From contig JAKCWW010000216.1 of NCBI GenBank assembly GCA_026260175.1, forward strand, positions 96,044 through 134,533: a DNA stretch of 38,490 bases, given 5' to 3'. Below, in pieces: positions 1 through 9,664 of this stretch. A program made the position numbers and the translations under genes. Below the pieces are notes generated by a model. The model saw only the letters and a program-made list of their open reading frames with translations, had not been told where the DNA came from and ran no database searches. How positions within the stretch are numbered: position 1 is the stretch's first letter; every line of letters starts with the position of its first letter. This stretch comes from Reticulitermes lucifugus (lineage: Eukaryota > Arthropoda > Insecta > Blattodea > Rhinotermitidae).

Positions 1-60
1 TAGTGCATTTGTCGGTATTGTTCAATATATATATTAACACAATGCACGGTGAACAAAAAA
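1..60 (+). mobile_element. 3' end of a foldback retroelement, cut by the window edge
   Basis: The block 'gtgcatttgtcggt' (3-16) is followed at 41-54 by 'aatgcacggtgaac' and an A-run. The same two landmarks, in the same order and spacing, end the inverted-repeat elements at 6372-6830 and 33276-33461. The rest of this copy would lie before base 1, so its inverted arm and its target-site duplication cannot be tested here. Confidence 0.6.
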
Positions 61-62
61 TC

Positions 63-1180
63 AAGAGTATAGTATATTTAACCAATGAGATATAAATTAT
101 AAGATAAACACTATTCGTTTACAGAAGTAACAGCCCTGTAAAGTTGAACAATTGAAGTGATGAGAGTGGAGAAATTGGGCATACTCCAGGTTGGAGCCAC
201 CGTACCACATTTTATATCGCCTTTCTCAATTGTGGAATAACTTGCCAAATTAGTAATCACCTTCCCAATCTGCTGAATAGTTCACCAAAATGGAGGTCGT
301 ATTTCCAATAAAGAAAAATATTTACAGTTCTGTTTCTTACTGACAAGGTTTTTTAAAAGTAAAGCATTTCATGCAGGCAAAATTTAACAAATAAATATCT
401 ATTCATAATGAAATTAATATGTTACTAAAATTAGAAATATCTATCAGTCAACAAGTGTCGAGCTATGTAAGATAATACAGGCTGCTCATGTTATGGATAA
501 CTGGGCTTCAAACGTAAGTTTCGAGAAAATTAAGTTTTAGCATTTCTTCTCGGTCTTTCAAAGTATCGCATAGAAAACGGCAGCTTTATTTTACAAATAT
601 CAAGGTTCGTAATTACCAGTTATATTGACACAGTAGCTATAGATTATGTAAAGTTTGAAAGATACGTAAAGAAAGGTACCGATAACTTCACTCACTTCGG
701 AATTCTTTGTATAATATCGTGCATAGATACTGTAAGGGAAATGTACTGTGATGTGCACTTGGGAAACACACTGGATTAGTTTCGAAGACCAAATTACTAA
801 ATATATTTACCCTATATTACAATTATCACTGCACAATCTTCACTCAATGCTGTAGGCCATAACACTCAACAACTTTCACTCCATATTGCAGGGCCTTCAT
901 GAAAAATTTGATAATTATTGAATAGAAGATATTTTCCCCCGATTTTCTGCAGTAGGCCTACACATGATATCAAGAAAGTGATATTTAAAACTATAATAAT
1001 ATATAGGTATATACCAAGTATCGAAACCTAATTATACGAAAGCCAGGCTCTCTTGGGGTAGATACTCGTAGTTTCTGCCTTTCTGGGGGCAAGTATGCAT
1101 ACGACAGTGAATGTACATTCTTGTCACTTTGAATGAGAGATGAGAGAGAGGAGACAATAAAACTCGTAACGCTTTAGGCT
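63..1180. other. unassigned A/T-rich sequence
   Basis: There is no open frame above 60 codons, no repeat I recognise and no RNA gene in this stretch. Confidence 0.5.
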
Positions 1181-1184
1181 ACAA

Positions 1185-1210
1185 AGGGAAGGGAAGGGAA
1201 GGGAAGAGAA
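1185..1210. repeat. (GGGAA)n microsatellite
   Basis: About five tandem copies of a GGGAA-type pentanucleotide are present, the last one altered to GAGAA. It is short and purine-only on the plus strand. Confidence 0.85.
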
Positions 1211-2565
1211 GTCTTGGTGTATATTTCCGAACAGAGAATAGTCAAGCACACTATCAAAAAGAAAATAAAACTTTGCTATCCGAGTAAACAGAAGAGGAAT
1301 ACATGTGTGAGGTGACTGAGCAAATAATTCTGCATTTTAGGTTCTATATTTTTGTGGTTGCATAAAATTGTAGTCATATCTCCTTTAAGACCTTATATTA
1401 TATTTTAGACATTGAAACATAAAGCTTGTAATATCAAACGGAAATTCTAACATTTGTAGTTCAATGTAATTGAAAGATTAACTTCTATGCCACTATTGTG
1501 AATACCAGAAACCATAATTCTACATAACGTTGAACCAATTTGTGGGAGTATAAAACGAATGAATATTCGACTTTTATCCCCACAAATTTTGCCTCTAGCA
1601 TATAAGATGTTCCTCTTTATATGTTACATAAACCTCCTCCTTTATTTCATCAATATTAGGTTCAAAGTGACCTTTAACATTTTGTTTTAAGTATAGGTAA
1701 GGTATTTCACAATCACAAAAATAATATTAAATTTTGAGTAGATTCTGATCAATATCAGGAAATAATAAGAAATACTACTGTACTGGTAATTTTGGATATG
1801 GTAATGTAGATTAGTTTATGGGAGTTCTGAAGTTTTCGCAGAAGTGTAGCTGAGGATTTTCTTCTGGGATACGGCGATGAGTCAATAGGTAATCGAATCC
1901 CGACTTTTCGAGTCAACCCAGTGTCCTCATCTTCAAGGGTAGATAAATCTTCTAATCGTTTAAGATATATATTGAATCTTGAAGATGATCACAATACGTT
2001 GCCTAGGAAAGATGTTATCTGATTAAGCAATGAAGCAGTGTCATGTCCCAGAAAAATGAATCTTCAAATAGTGTAGCCGCATAAATTCTTTTAAACGACG
2101 GTCGTAGATGGAATACGAGAATATTACCGAGTAAAGCTAGGAGGATTTTGTTAGTTTTTCTTGTCGGAATGAACTTGAAACGTGATGACAATGCACACAA
2201 ATCATAAGAAGAGTAATAATTACAAGTTGAAAAGTTTTAGATGGGGACATGAATTCAGAAGAACAATGTAGCGAGAAGAAAACAAACAGAAATTGCTTTA
2301 AAAAGAAAGTAGATAGAACCATCAACTGAAAGTAGTTAGGAATATTGTCAACATCCATTCTTAATTCTTCAAATGCTTGAGGGCTTTCATTCCCTCTTCA
2401 CGACTGCACGCTTTTAAAATCTTTTGTCCAAATCCTTCAGGTTATATTATTCCACCCAAACTCTTTTATCACTTTTCCACAATAAAATCGCAAGATTGAA
2501 AAAAAACATGCTTAATTTTTACACTGTCACAAAACTTTATGAATTGTTATTTCATGATATCAACT
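1211..2565. other. unassigned A/T-rich sequence with one inverted repeat
   Basis: The only structure I see is the pair 'tcatcttcaag' (1928-1938) and 'cttgaagatga' (1978-1988), an 11-bp perfect inverted repeat around a 39-base loop. The two frames of 61 and 73 codons on the minus strand near 2.0-2.36 kb resemble nothing I know and are probably chance. Confidence 0.45.
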
Positions 2566-2780
2566 AGGATGAGATAGGCGCAACATATTTAAACATAAGG
2601 GAGAAAAAAAATTCATTCAGTTTTGGTTATTGAAATATAAAGGAAAGTCGTTCTTTCGAAAACCCAGGCCTAGATGAGAGGATAATATTAAATGGATCTT
2701 ATAGAAATAGGATTCATCTAGCTCAAGACAGAGACTTGTATCCGGCTCTTGTGAAAAACGTAATATACTTTCGGGTTTAG
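2566..2780 (+). pseudogene. LINE C-terminal relic (DNIKM type), copy 1
   Basis: This is a decayed piece of the end of a non-LTR retrotransposon reverse-transcriptase ORF. Reading from 2566 gives RMR-stop-AQHI, matching the family's RMRWAGHV with W mutated to stop. After a frame change, 'GKPRPR-stop-EDNIK' appears, with gataatattaaa at 2681-2692 encoding DNIK. After another frame change, from 2715, the reading is HLAQDRDLYPALVKN and then a stop. The intact family ends roughly ...GRPRxRWEDNIKMDL...WINLAQDRDxWRALVNTVMNLR, as I remember it from cockroach genomes. At least two frameshifts and several stops show it is dead. No upstream reverse-transcriptase domain is visible, so the copy is 5'-truncated. 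I am confident of the protein-level match but not of the clade name. Confidence 0.7.
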
Positions 2781-2789
2781 TGAGATGCA

Positions 2790-4035
2790 TGGAATTTTTT
2801 TGTTATCTAAGATATTATTGGTTCTAAAGAAATGCATTTCTCCATGGAGTTATTTAGTTATTAGCTATCATTCCCTTTATTTACTTCAATACACATAATC
2901 TCTGGAAATCTGTTTCAAATACAAGCAGTGATTATTAATGAGATCTGCATTGTATGCGGAGCTTTCCAGTCAGAATTCTCTATATTCTCGTAGCATAAGG
3001 CGCAGGCATAGAAATATGTTTGGAACTTATTCAACCTTCAACGCGACATAGTTTTCGGTGGGAGCACCAGAGAAAACCATCGCAGTTTTAACGGCAGATA
3101 ACGTTCGTCATCAGAGTGTTTGCAGAAGGCAATGTGAATGGCTGGGATTTTGTGTTTAAACAGAGTGATCGGTTTTGTATTTTTGTTTGTTGCACTTCAG
3201 TACTGCACTTAGTGCCATTATGATTGACTCCACCGTCAAGATAGTTAAGTAGCTCAACTCATTTATGCTATTAATTTAATTTACAGTAAAGAATAATATT
3301 TACAAGAACTTAATATTCACTCAACACAAAATATTCATATGGTTCTAAATGTTAATAATACATTTATAACTCATTATAGGCCTAAGTTCATCTAGAATTC
3401 CTAATTAATTTTTAGGAAATTTGTGGGTTAAACTCATGTTTATTCACAATTTTTCGATTCTTGATCGGTATTTCGGGAGGCAAAATTTCGTTCCAAGGCC
3501 AGCTTGAGGCCGCCGTCTTGTCGTGCCACTTTATATTCGACAATTAACTAATAATTAATTGAAGGCCGAAAGCAAGGTACATTTATTTCCTCTCCGGCAA
3601 GATGTTTGAACAATGAGTTTCCAAGGACAGAAATTCCGATGCTGAGCTATTACTTTCTTGAAAACTTACGAGGCTTGTCCGCTTAATAGCAGCTACTCCA
3701 TCAGAAGGCAATCACAAGTAAGCTACAATAATGTGTGTATTACAGAGTAGGTGCTTATAAAATACGCGTTATGCTGAAGAAGTGTCACTACCTTTCCTAA
3801 GCCACTTTCTCGTAACATGTAAGGATTTTAGGCAATGTGTTTCCTGTGCCCGCTTTGAAGCCACAAAGGGAATAGCGGGAAGCTCCACGTATTCTTAACT
3901 TCGTCACTGGCTGGAGGAGAGTGGTTAGCTTTACACATCAACCACTTTAGTACCGAGAAAACAAATCAAGGTGCTCATTAATTCCTAGATAAGTTACAAT
4001 TATGACCGTTATAGAAATTAATAAGAAATAACAGG
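2790..4035. other. unassigned A/T-rich sequence
   Basis: There is no open frame above 60 codons and no recognised repeat. It separates two unrelated LINE relics. Confidence 0.5.
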
Positions 4036-4037
4036 AA

Positions 4038-4379
4038 AGATTTGAACTGTGGTGCTGGGGAAAGGTGAAGAAAATCAGTCGCACCGATCACGTGAGAAAT
4101 TAAGAAGTACACATAAAGTCCAAGGGGAATGGAACATCCGACATACAATAAGAAGGATGACTAACTGGATTGGTCACATCTTGCGTACGAACTGCCTTCT
4201 AAAACACATTGAAGGAAGGATAGAAAGAAGGATAGAAGTGAAAAGAAGGAAGCTTAAGCAGTTAGTGGATAACCTTTAGGAACAGAGAGAATACTGGAAA
4301 GGAAGCACTAGCTCGCTCTCCGTGGAGAACTCATTTATGAAGAGTCTATAGACCTGTCGTAAGACAGACTGCAGAATGA
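4038..4379 (+). pseudogene. LINE C-terminal relic (WIGHIL type)
   Basis: This is the end of a non-LTR retrotransposon polyprotein, 5'-truncated. From 4038 the frame reads RFELWCWGKVKKISRTDHVRN and then a stop. Near 4100 the homology moves to the frame that contains THKVQGEWNIRHTIRRM, then NWIGHILRTNCLLKH, then a basic stretch ending QLVDNL-stop at about 4279. A second frame change recovers EALARSPWRTHL-stop-RVYRPVVRQTAE and the natural stop at 4377-4379. The WCW, WIGHILRxNCLLKH and VVRQT blocks are hallmarks of the C-terminal tail of an insect LINE family that I recognise but cannot place in a clade. Two frameshifts and two internal stops make it inactive. The 76-codon open frame from 4049 is only a slice of this relic and not a gene. 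Confidence 0.8.
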
Positions 4380-4421
4380 ACGAATATATAAATGAGTGAA
4401 TGAATAAATGAATGAATATAA
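4380..4421 (+). repeat. short-repeat 3' tail of the LINE relic
   Basis: Directly after the relic's stop codon comes a run of ATGA/AATG-type tetranucleotides ('aatgagtgaatgaataaatg'). Its position right behind the ORF end fits a microsatellite-like 3' tail of the LINE insertion rather than an independent satellite. Confidence 0.6.
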
Positions 4422-4424
4422 ATT

Positions 4425-4860
4425 AGTAGTAAGATTGATCGACACAAAACTCACTCAACTGTTTGGGGTAAAGATAACTTAAAACAGGTGACTTGGGACA
4501 ATAAGAAATAAAGAAAATAATTCAATCATATGGAAAGGCAAATTCTGGCAGTTAGGCCTATACCTTGATGTAATATGCTTCTTTGAAAGAAATAACAAGT
4601 CACAGTTATTTTTTCATCATTAAAACATGTTGTTTGCCATTGAAGCAAGCAGTGTTATCACAAGATTACTGATCAGAGCAAGCCCTTTGTACACTTATCA
4701 CTGATAACTTAGATATTCACAGAAGGCTGGATGGAGGCGTCATGTGAAAATCCAATTGTACTTACGTCCGAGAAATTATCAGCAATGCATGAGTCCTGCA
4801 CATTAAGGTGTTGCAGTGGTATCATGCTTCAAGTGTAATGGAGGATTGGTGTGGGTGGGT
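4425..4860. other. unassigned sequence
   Basis: I recognise nothing here: no long frame, no repeat and no RNA gene. Confidence 0.5.
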
Positions 4861-5166
4861 GAAGTACCCGCGTTGAAGGTGATTTATAGAGCTACACCCT
4901 AGGGGGTAGGGGGTTGAACTGGAGGAAGGAAGGTTCGCATGTTAAGGTGACGTTCTTCACGCCTTCTGCAACACTCAGTCTTCTAGCTATTTCGAAAACA
5001 CACGAGGCTACCCCCCCCCCGCGCTCGAAAGACTTCTTTCTGCCTAGTTTCGCCAAAGAAAAAGAGAGTAGATCTTCCCTTTGGGTAGGTAGGGGTAAGG
5101 TTTTAGGTTTCGGGAGAGGGTGTACCCCTGACATCATCTCTGATTATAAGACCCCTCACAACTCTT
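4861..5166. repeat. G/C-richer island, probable dispersed repeat
   Basis: Base composition jumps abruptly from the A/T-rich surroundings. Two nearly co-extensive frames of 84 codons (4914-5168, plus) and 81 codons (4892-5137, minus) run antisense to each other. The plus frame contains KVTFFTPSATLSLLAISKTH. A run of ten C (5011-5020) lies inside it. The sharp edges and overlapping frames suggest an inserted high-copy repeat fragment or, less likely, an exon of an unannotated gene. I see no convincing splice-site pair. I have an impression of having met the plus-frame peptide in insect predicted proteins, but I cannot name the family. Confidence 0.35.
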
Positions 5167-5394
5167 AACGCTGGTACAGCTGTGGATAAAAATACTGAAC
5201 ACCTGTATACATTTCTATTTTGAAAATGTGAACAACAAACATAATATATCATATCCTGAATCAAATTTAATATTCTTTCTACAGTCCTACAAATAAATCC
5301 CAGAGAACTCCACGGAACAAAGTTCTTTATGAGCTGCTAATCGCTGCTCAGTTAGTGTGGAATAATTTTGCCATTTATGAAATATGAAAATTTA

Positions 5395-5560
5395 TTACCC
5401 CTTTATTTTCCCTTGCCTGATCCAGATGATACAGTTCACACCCTCATATTCTGTTTCTTTAATAGCCATTTTAATATTATTTTTCCACCTTTGCCCACAT
5501 CCTACAATTTGCCTCTTACCTAACCTAACTGTAATGGCCATAATCAGCTCTACAGGCATA
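5395..5560 (-). pseudogene. LINE C-terminal relic (DNIKM type), copy 2
   Basis: On the minus strand the frame contains GQRWKNNIKMAIKETEYEG, matching the family pattern RWEDNIKMDLKEIGYEG. It is followed by VNCIIWIRQGK where the family has VDWIHLAQDR. The NIKM codons lie at about 5467-5481. The frame stays open for 68 codons (5395-5601), so this copy has kept its frame better than the others, but it is still only a short terminal fragment with no reverse-transcriptase core. It runs opposite to copies at 2.6, 7.0, 28.9 and 34.8 kb, so the copies are separate insertions and not one tandem duplication. Confidence 0.65.
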
Positions 5561-5609
5561 AATTTGTATATCAGACAAGGAATTAACCTTTTATTTTGCA
5601 ATTAAAAAA

Positions 5610-6359
5610 ATTCACAGAACTAGTTCCCTCCTCCGCCTTCACTACGAAGGAGGTTGCGACAGATAATTCTATATTTATAGTCTTGTTTTAGTTATGGTTC
5701 TGAATACGGCGGTAACTCTTCAAACCCTTCCGTATCAAAGCATGACGCTGCTGAAATTAATTGCAGTATTCCTTTCTTAATCGCGAAGCCGTTTTGGCTA
5801 AAGAAACTTTTTTATGTTTAGAAGCACGTACATAAAACTTTGTACTAACCTATCTCAGCAATCCTACGATTTTTTTTTGTTAATACGAAGATTATAAATC
5901 ACTTCAATAAGTAGCTCCCAGATTAAATATAATAATTTTTGTTTCAGAAAGAAGTGATTTATATTACGACGCGTGTGTTGTTAATACAGTGTCATGTATG
6001 TCATTAGTACATAAATGAATAGCAATATGGAGCACTGGTGGAAAGACACTGACAGGGGAAAGGACAAATTTTTAGACTGAAACTTGTTACAGGGTTACTC
6101 CGTCCATCTAAATTCCATACAGACTAGCTTGAGATAGAATATGGGCTTCTTTGGTGAGAGTTTGTGTGAAAGTTATAATACTTGAAATATTAAGTGTTTT
6201 CCATCAGCTGCATTCTCGTCAGGCACAAATTTAATCCCCTACTTTCTGCTATAAATTTAATATCGCTGTCAAGGTTTTTTCCTTTATCTGTAATTCGAAG
6301 GGACAAGTAGCTGTGTTATGTTTTGACTTTACATACTCCACAACGTACGTGTACCAAAC
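5610..6359. other. unassigned A/T-rich sequence
   Basis: I recognise no coding region or repeat. Confidence 0.45.
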
Positions 6360-6371
6360 ACTTATTGCGTT
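6360..6371. repeat. target-site duplication, left copy
   Basis: 'acttattgcgtt' is repeated exactly at 6831-6842 on the other side of the inverted-repeat element. Twelve identical bases abut both ends of the element. Confidence 0.85.
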
Positions 6372-6830
6372 CACTATTCAGTTAACCAACAAATGTACAA
6401 ACATAAACTACTTTATAGTTTTTATTAGTATCGATGTATTCCCCTTCAGCTTATAACACTCCACAAAACAGCAGGCGAAACAACACGCTTATAATCAACA
6501 ACAAATACAATATCATTTTTCTGTGCATAAAGTAACTAGCGCTGCTATTTTAAATCTTGACTTTAACTTATATGATAAAATTATAAGTTTTACATATTTT
6601 ACAAATTCAAATGTTTTATAACTTACTACTGAGACAATTGTGCTCTTCGGGCCCTTTTAACATGCGATGTGAAGTGTAGTAGCCTGTTTACCCCTCTGTA
6701 GATTGTCTACGGACCGAAACACGTGTAGGGGAATGCATCGATATTAATAAAAACTATAAAGTAGTTTATGTTTGTGCGTTTGTTGGTGAACTGAATAGTG
6801 AGTGAAAATGCACGGTGAAAGCAATATAAA
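6372..6830 (+). mobile_element. 459-bp inverted-repeat retroelement with internal hammerhead-like motif
   Basis: The left arm (6372-6445) and right arm (6727-6800) are inverted copies matching at 69 of 74 positions. The left arm starts exactly after the duplication. The right arm is followed by a 30-base tail ending in A-rich sequence that carries 'aatgcacggtgaa' (6807-6819), then the second duplication. The middle (6446-6726) has no ORF. It ends in a compact motif: CCCCT (6691-6695), a GTAGA/TCTAC hairpin, GAAA (6716-6719), the palindrome ACACGTGT (6719-6726) and AGGGG (6727-6731) closing on CCCCT. Inverted partial copies and variable-length duplications are known for Penelope-like elements. 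A non-autonomous Penelope-like derivative is my best guess; a foldback DNA transposon is the alternative, but the one-sided tail argues against it. Confidence 0.8.
6691..6731 (+). ncRNA. degenerate hammerhead-like motif
   Basis: The closing stem CCCCT/AGGGG surrounds CTGTAGA (6695-6701), a short hairpin, GAAA and the self-complementary ACACGTGT. A hammerhead core would be CTGANGA...GAAA; here the first box reads CTGTAGA, so catalysis is doubtful. The geometry matches the motif at 8890-8933. Confidence 0.4.
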
Positions 6831-6842
6831 ACTTATTGCGTT
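6831..6842. repeat. target-site duplication, right copy
   Basis: This is an exact repeat of 6360-6371, directly after the A-rich tail of the inserted element. Confidence 0.85.
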
Positions 6843-6924
6843 ATTACGGAAGGAAAGACTGACCCTTTATCTAGTACATACAAAAAAAGTGTGAAAGACC
6901 TACAAAAATTTTCGAGAACATCTA

Positions 6925-7085
6925 CGCGGATACGTGAGGGTTTCTTGACTTGGATTGGAGGATAATATTAAATGGTTCAGAAAGAAAGAGAATTATAGAA
7001 GGTGGCGTGAATTTAGGAGGCTCAGAATTGGATCCAATATCGGGGTCTTGTGACCAATGTAACAAATATTCGAATTCCTTTAAAT
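6925..7085 (+). pseudogene. LINE C-terminal relic (DNIKM type), copy 3
   Basis: 'gataatattaaatgg' at 6961-6975 encodes DNIKW, the same landmark as copy 1. Downstream, in another frame from 7041, the reading is RGLVTNVTNIRIP, matching the family's RALVNTVMNLRVP. Between them the sequence has diverged and contains stops in every frame I tried. It lies just downstream of the 459-bp inverted-repeat element but has no visible relation to it. The 67-codon frame starting at 7123 lies outside the homology and is probably chance. Confidence 0.6.
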
Positions 7086-7089
7086 GTGG

Positions 7090-8885
7090 AGATTTACTTG
7101 ACCATTTAACTATCAGCTTTTCATGAATGACTTAATTACATGGAGTTCGTTCCGATTCCCCTTAGTGATTCATGGCGGAGAGTCTGAAGTTTGCTTTCTT
7201 CAGATCAATACAAGAGGGAACTTACACGGCATGAAAAACTTTCTGCCATCCGAATATATTTCGACTGGAGTATGCTTTAATAAATTACAGCTACTCCCCC
7301 TATTATTTATTTTGATAATATATTAGCTTCTTTTAATATTAGTAGAAGGTTTCATAATCGTTGTAGAAAAATTATAATGTCGTGCTACAGTGACGGGTAG
7401 GCTTCATATGACACACAGAATTCTGAGAAATGTAATTTAAATAAAACGTGAGATAACGTGAATTAATTAATAAAATAGAAAGAAGAAACGAAATATGTAA
7501 CAAGCAAGTTTTGCGGCTGGGCATGTGAACACAGACAAAAGGACTATTCTACAAAAAGCTGTTTAAATTTGTACAAGTTGTCACAGGGGGCCTATCCTAA
7601 ATGTAGAAACGGAAATAACTGGCACTGCAAGGGAATACTAAAATACATTAATATACTTGAAACTAAAACGCAAATAAAATAATTTATTCTAGGCTGCAGT
7701 ATGCTAGAAATTAAGTAGAAGTATTTGTTTAACAAATTCCATACTACGGCCGAGATTTCTCGTGCAGCAGCATAATCTGCTTTACTCTGAATAACTTTGG
7801 CATTTAAAAATGTCAGTAAATAAAGGTGTTACAGAAATAATTTTTTAAATCTTACAACAAAAATAAATCATATTCTTAGGGTTGAATCGCCTTCGAGTTA
7901 TTTTTTCAAAACTACTAAATTTGAGTTTCTGAACGTGGTGTTGTTGAATAAGGGGATTACATTATCCTGAAGATGAAAGCACTAAAATCCTTCGAAACTT
8001 CCGTAAATATTTACTGGCTATAGGGCTTAATATTCAATATTACTCCTTTACGTTGCTTACAATTGTACAATTATTACGTAATTTTTTGATTATGGATTAG
8101 ATGAGAGAATAAACCTTTTTACTTAAAATCTGTCTGATATTAATTTTGGTACAGGTTACCGTAAGGTTTTGCACAGTTACCGTGGTTCTTAGTTGTTCAA
8201 CCTAAAAACAATGTTTTGTATGTAATTGGTTTTCATTCTTAAGGTTCATTTTCTGAATTCTCTATCAGAACTACGTCTAGACGTTCAATATTCGTCGCTG
8301 TCAAAAGAAAATTAATAAAAGCCTTTCCGCCAGGCTGAAATTTTATTGTCTGATACGCTAAAAACAAGCCACTTTAAATATAATTTGAATACTTTAAGAC
8401 ATCCTACAACAATAATTATTTGAGGTCCAAATATTACGTATTACGTAATGATAACTGTTTCTTCCACCTCACGTATTTGGGATGTTGCAATGGTTTTATT
8501 TGTCGCAGAAATTGAGAACTTGCTATCAAGGTAGCATAAAATTACGCGTTATTAAATCCTGTGAAAATCAGTTATTAGCTTCAAAATTTGAAAAGTAAAA
8601 TACAACACACACAGGTACACATTGTCTGTCGCTCGTACAAGCTAATGTCTTGTTGCTCCTCAGAGGAAACTAAGGTAATTTGGGCCGTTATATCTCTGTT
8701 AATTCTAAGTTACTCGTAATCAGTCCTGAATAAAAAGTATCGTATTTACCATTGTAATCTTACAATTAAATGACACATCTCTGAAGTTCAATAAATGTTT
8801 GGATATTAGTAAATATTTCCACGTAATGTATGAGAACAAAATTATTGGAACAATTCTTTAAATAAACGTCTAAGGTCAAATGACT
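7090..8885. other. unassigned A/T-rich sequence with one isolated motif
   Basis: At 7967-7997 there is CTGAAGA, a weak GAA...TTC hairpin and GAAA, similar in layout to the hammerhead-like motifs elsewhere. It has no closing stem and no recognisable element end nearby. Nothing else is recognised. Confidence 0.4.
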
Positions 8886-8990
8886 TTGAAACCCTGATGA
8901 TGGCTCTGTTGCAACCGAAACATATATAGGGTTAGTGAACATAACTAAGAAAAAAAGTGCATTTGTTGGTTTAATTGTTGAATGAAATAA
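8886..8990 (+). mobile_element. 3' part of a related retroelement
   Basis: An intact CTGATGA (8894-8900) and GAAA (8917-8920) sit inside a closing pair AACCC (8890-8894) / GGGTT (8929-8933). About 25 bases further on comes 'gtgcatttgttggtt' (8957-8971), the same landmark as at 3-16 and near the end of the element at 33276-33461. The final 'aatgcacggtgaa' tail is absent or diverged. I could not find a left arm or a duplication, so the left boundary is unknown. Confidence 0.55.
8890..8933 (+). ncRNA. hammerhead-like core
   Basis: The order is outer stem strand, CTGATGA, a variable region starting TGG and ending ACC, GAAA, a short A/T spacer, then the complementary outer stem strand. This is the arrangement of a minimal hammerhead ribozyme. 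Against activity: stem II is weak and an extra T stands between CTGATGA and the first G that could pair. Treat it as a structural resemblance only. Confidence 0.4.
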
Positions 8991-9598
8991 AATTTAATAC
9001 GGGAAAGTTCGATAAGGAAAGTGTTTTACTTTAGGGTTTAAAATAATGCTTAATATTTCTTCTTTGAAACGCTGTTAGCGACCTAAGTCTATGTGATCAC
9101 CTCTCTGAGCTCCATGATATTTGGTGTGAATATCATGTCACTGTATATTTTACAACCTCTGTACGTGTTAAATTCCTGCCATAAACAGTAATCCTACTGA
9201 CATGGCTCTCTGAAAAACTTCTGAGTTTTATCTCCAGACGGGGGACTTATTATTTTATTACGCACAACTAACAGGATTGTTAGAGACCTGTGAGATTTTA
9301 GTCAAGCGACTGCATCAGGTCAGTCGTCGCATCAGGCAGAATATGAAGCTGAATGGCGTGTTTGTAGGCCTCTATAATGTCGAAAATATTGGTGTATGCC
9401 AGCATTAAGTGGGACTTAGTTGCGAAGAAAGGTAATGATGATTTCTTTATTTAGGTTGCTCTGTTTTGTCCTAGAATTACTAGTGAATAAAGAACAGGAA
9501 AAGAAGTGAAATGATCATTGCCTAATTTAAGGCTTTGTTAACGGATTTAGCTGTGGGCATTGATGCATAAACAAGCCCCTAATTTAAACAGCCGGTCT
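8991..9598. other. unassigned sequence
   Basis: I recognise no coding region, RNA gene or repeat. Confidence 0.45.
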
Positions 9599-9599
9599 G

Positions 9600-9662
9600 T
9601 GAACTGACATTTGAACTAGAGACTTTACAACTAAGTGTTAATCACTTTGCCACGAAGTTCAG
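9600..9662 (-). repeat. decayed tRNA-derived fragment
   Basis: On the minus strand, 'gtggcaaagtgattaacac' (9635-9653) resembles a polymerase III A box and 'gttcaaatgtc' (9606-9616) a B box, with tRNA-like spacing between them. The tRNA fold itself is not preserved. It is best read as the head of an old tRNA-derived SINE and not as a functional tRNA. Confidence 0.4.
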
Positions 9663-9664
9663 TT

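Noticed and set aside
1845..1902. A-box-like 'tagctgaggat' and B-box-like 'ggtaatcgaatccc'
   Set aside because: The B box has an insertion and no tRNA arms or SINE body can be drawn around it.
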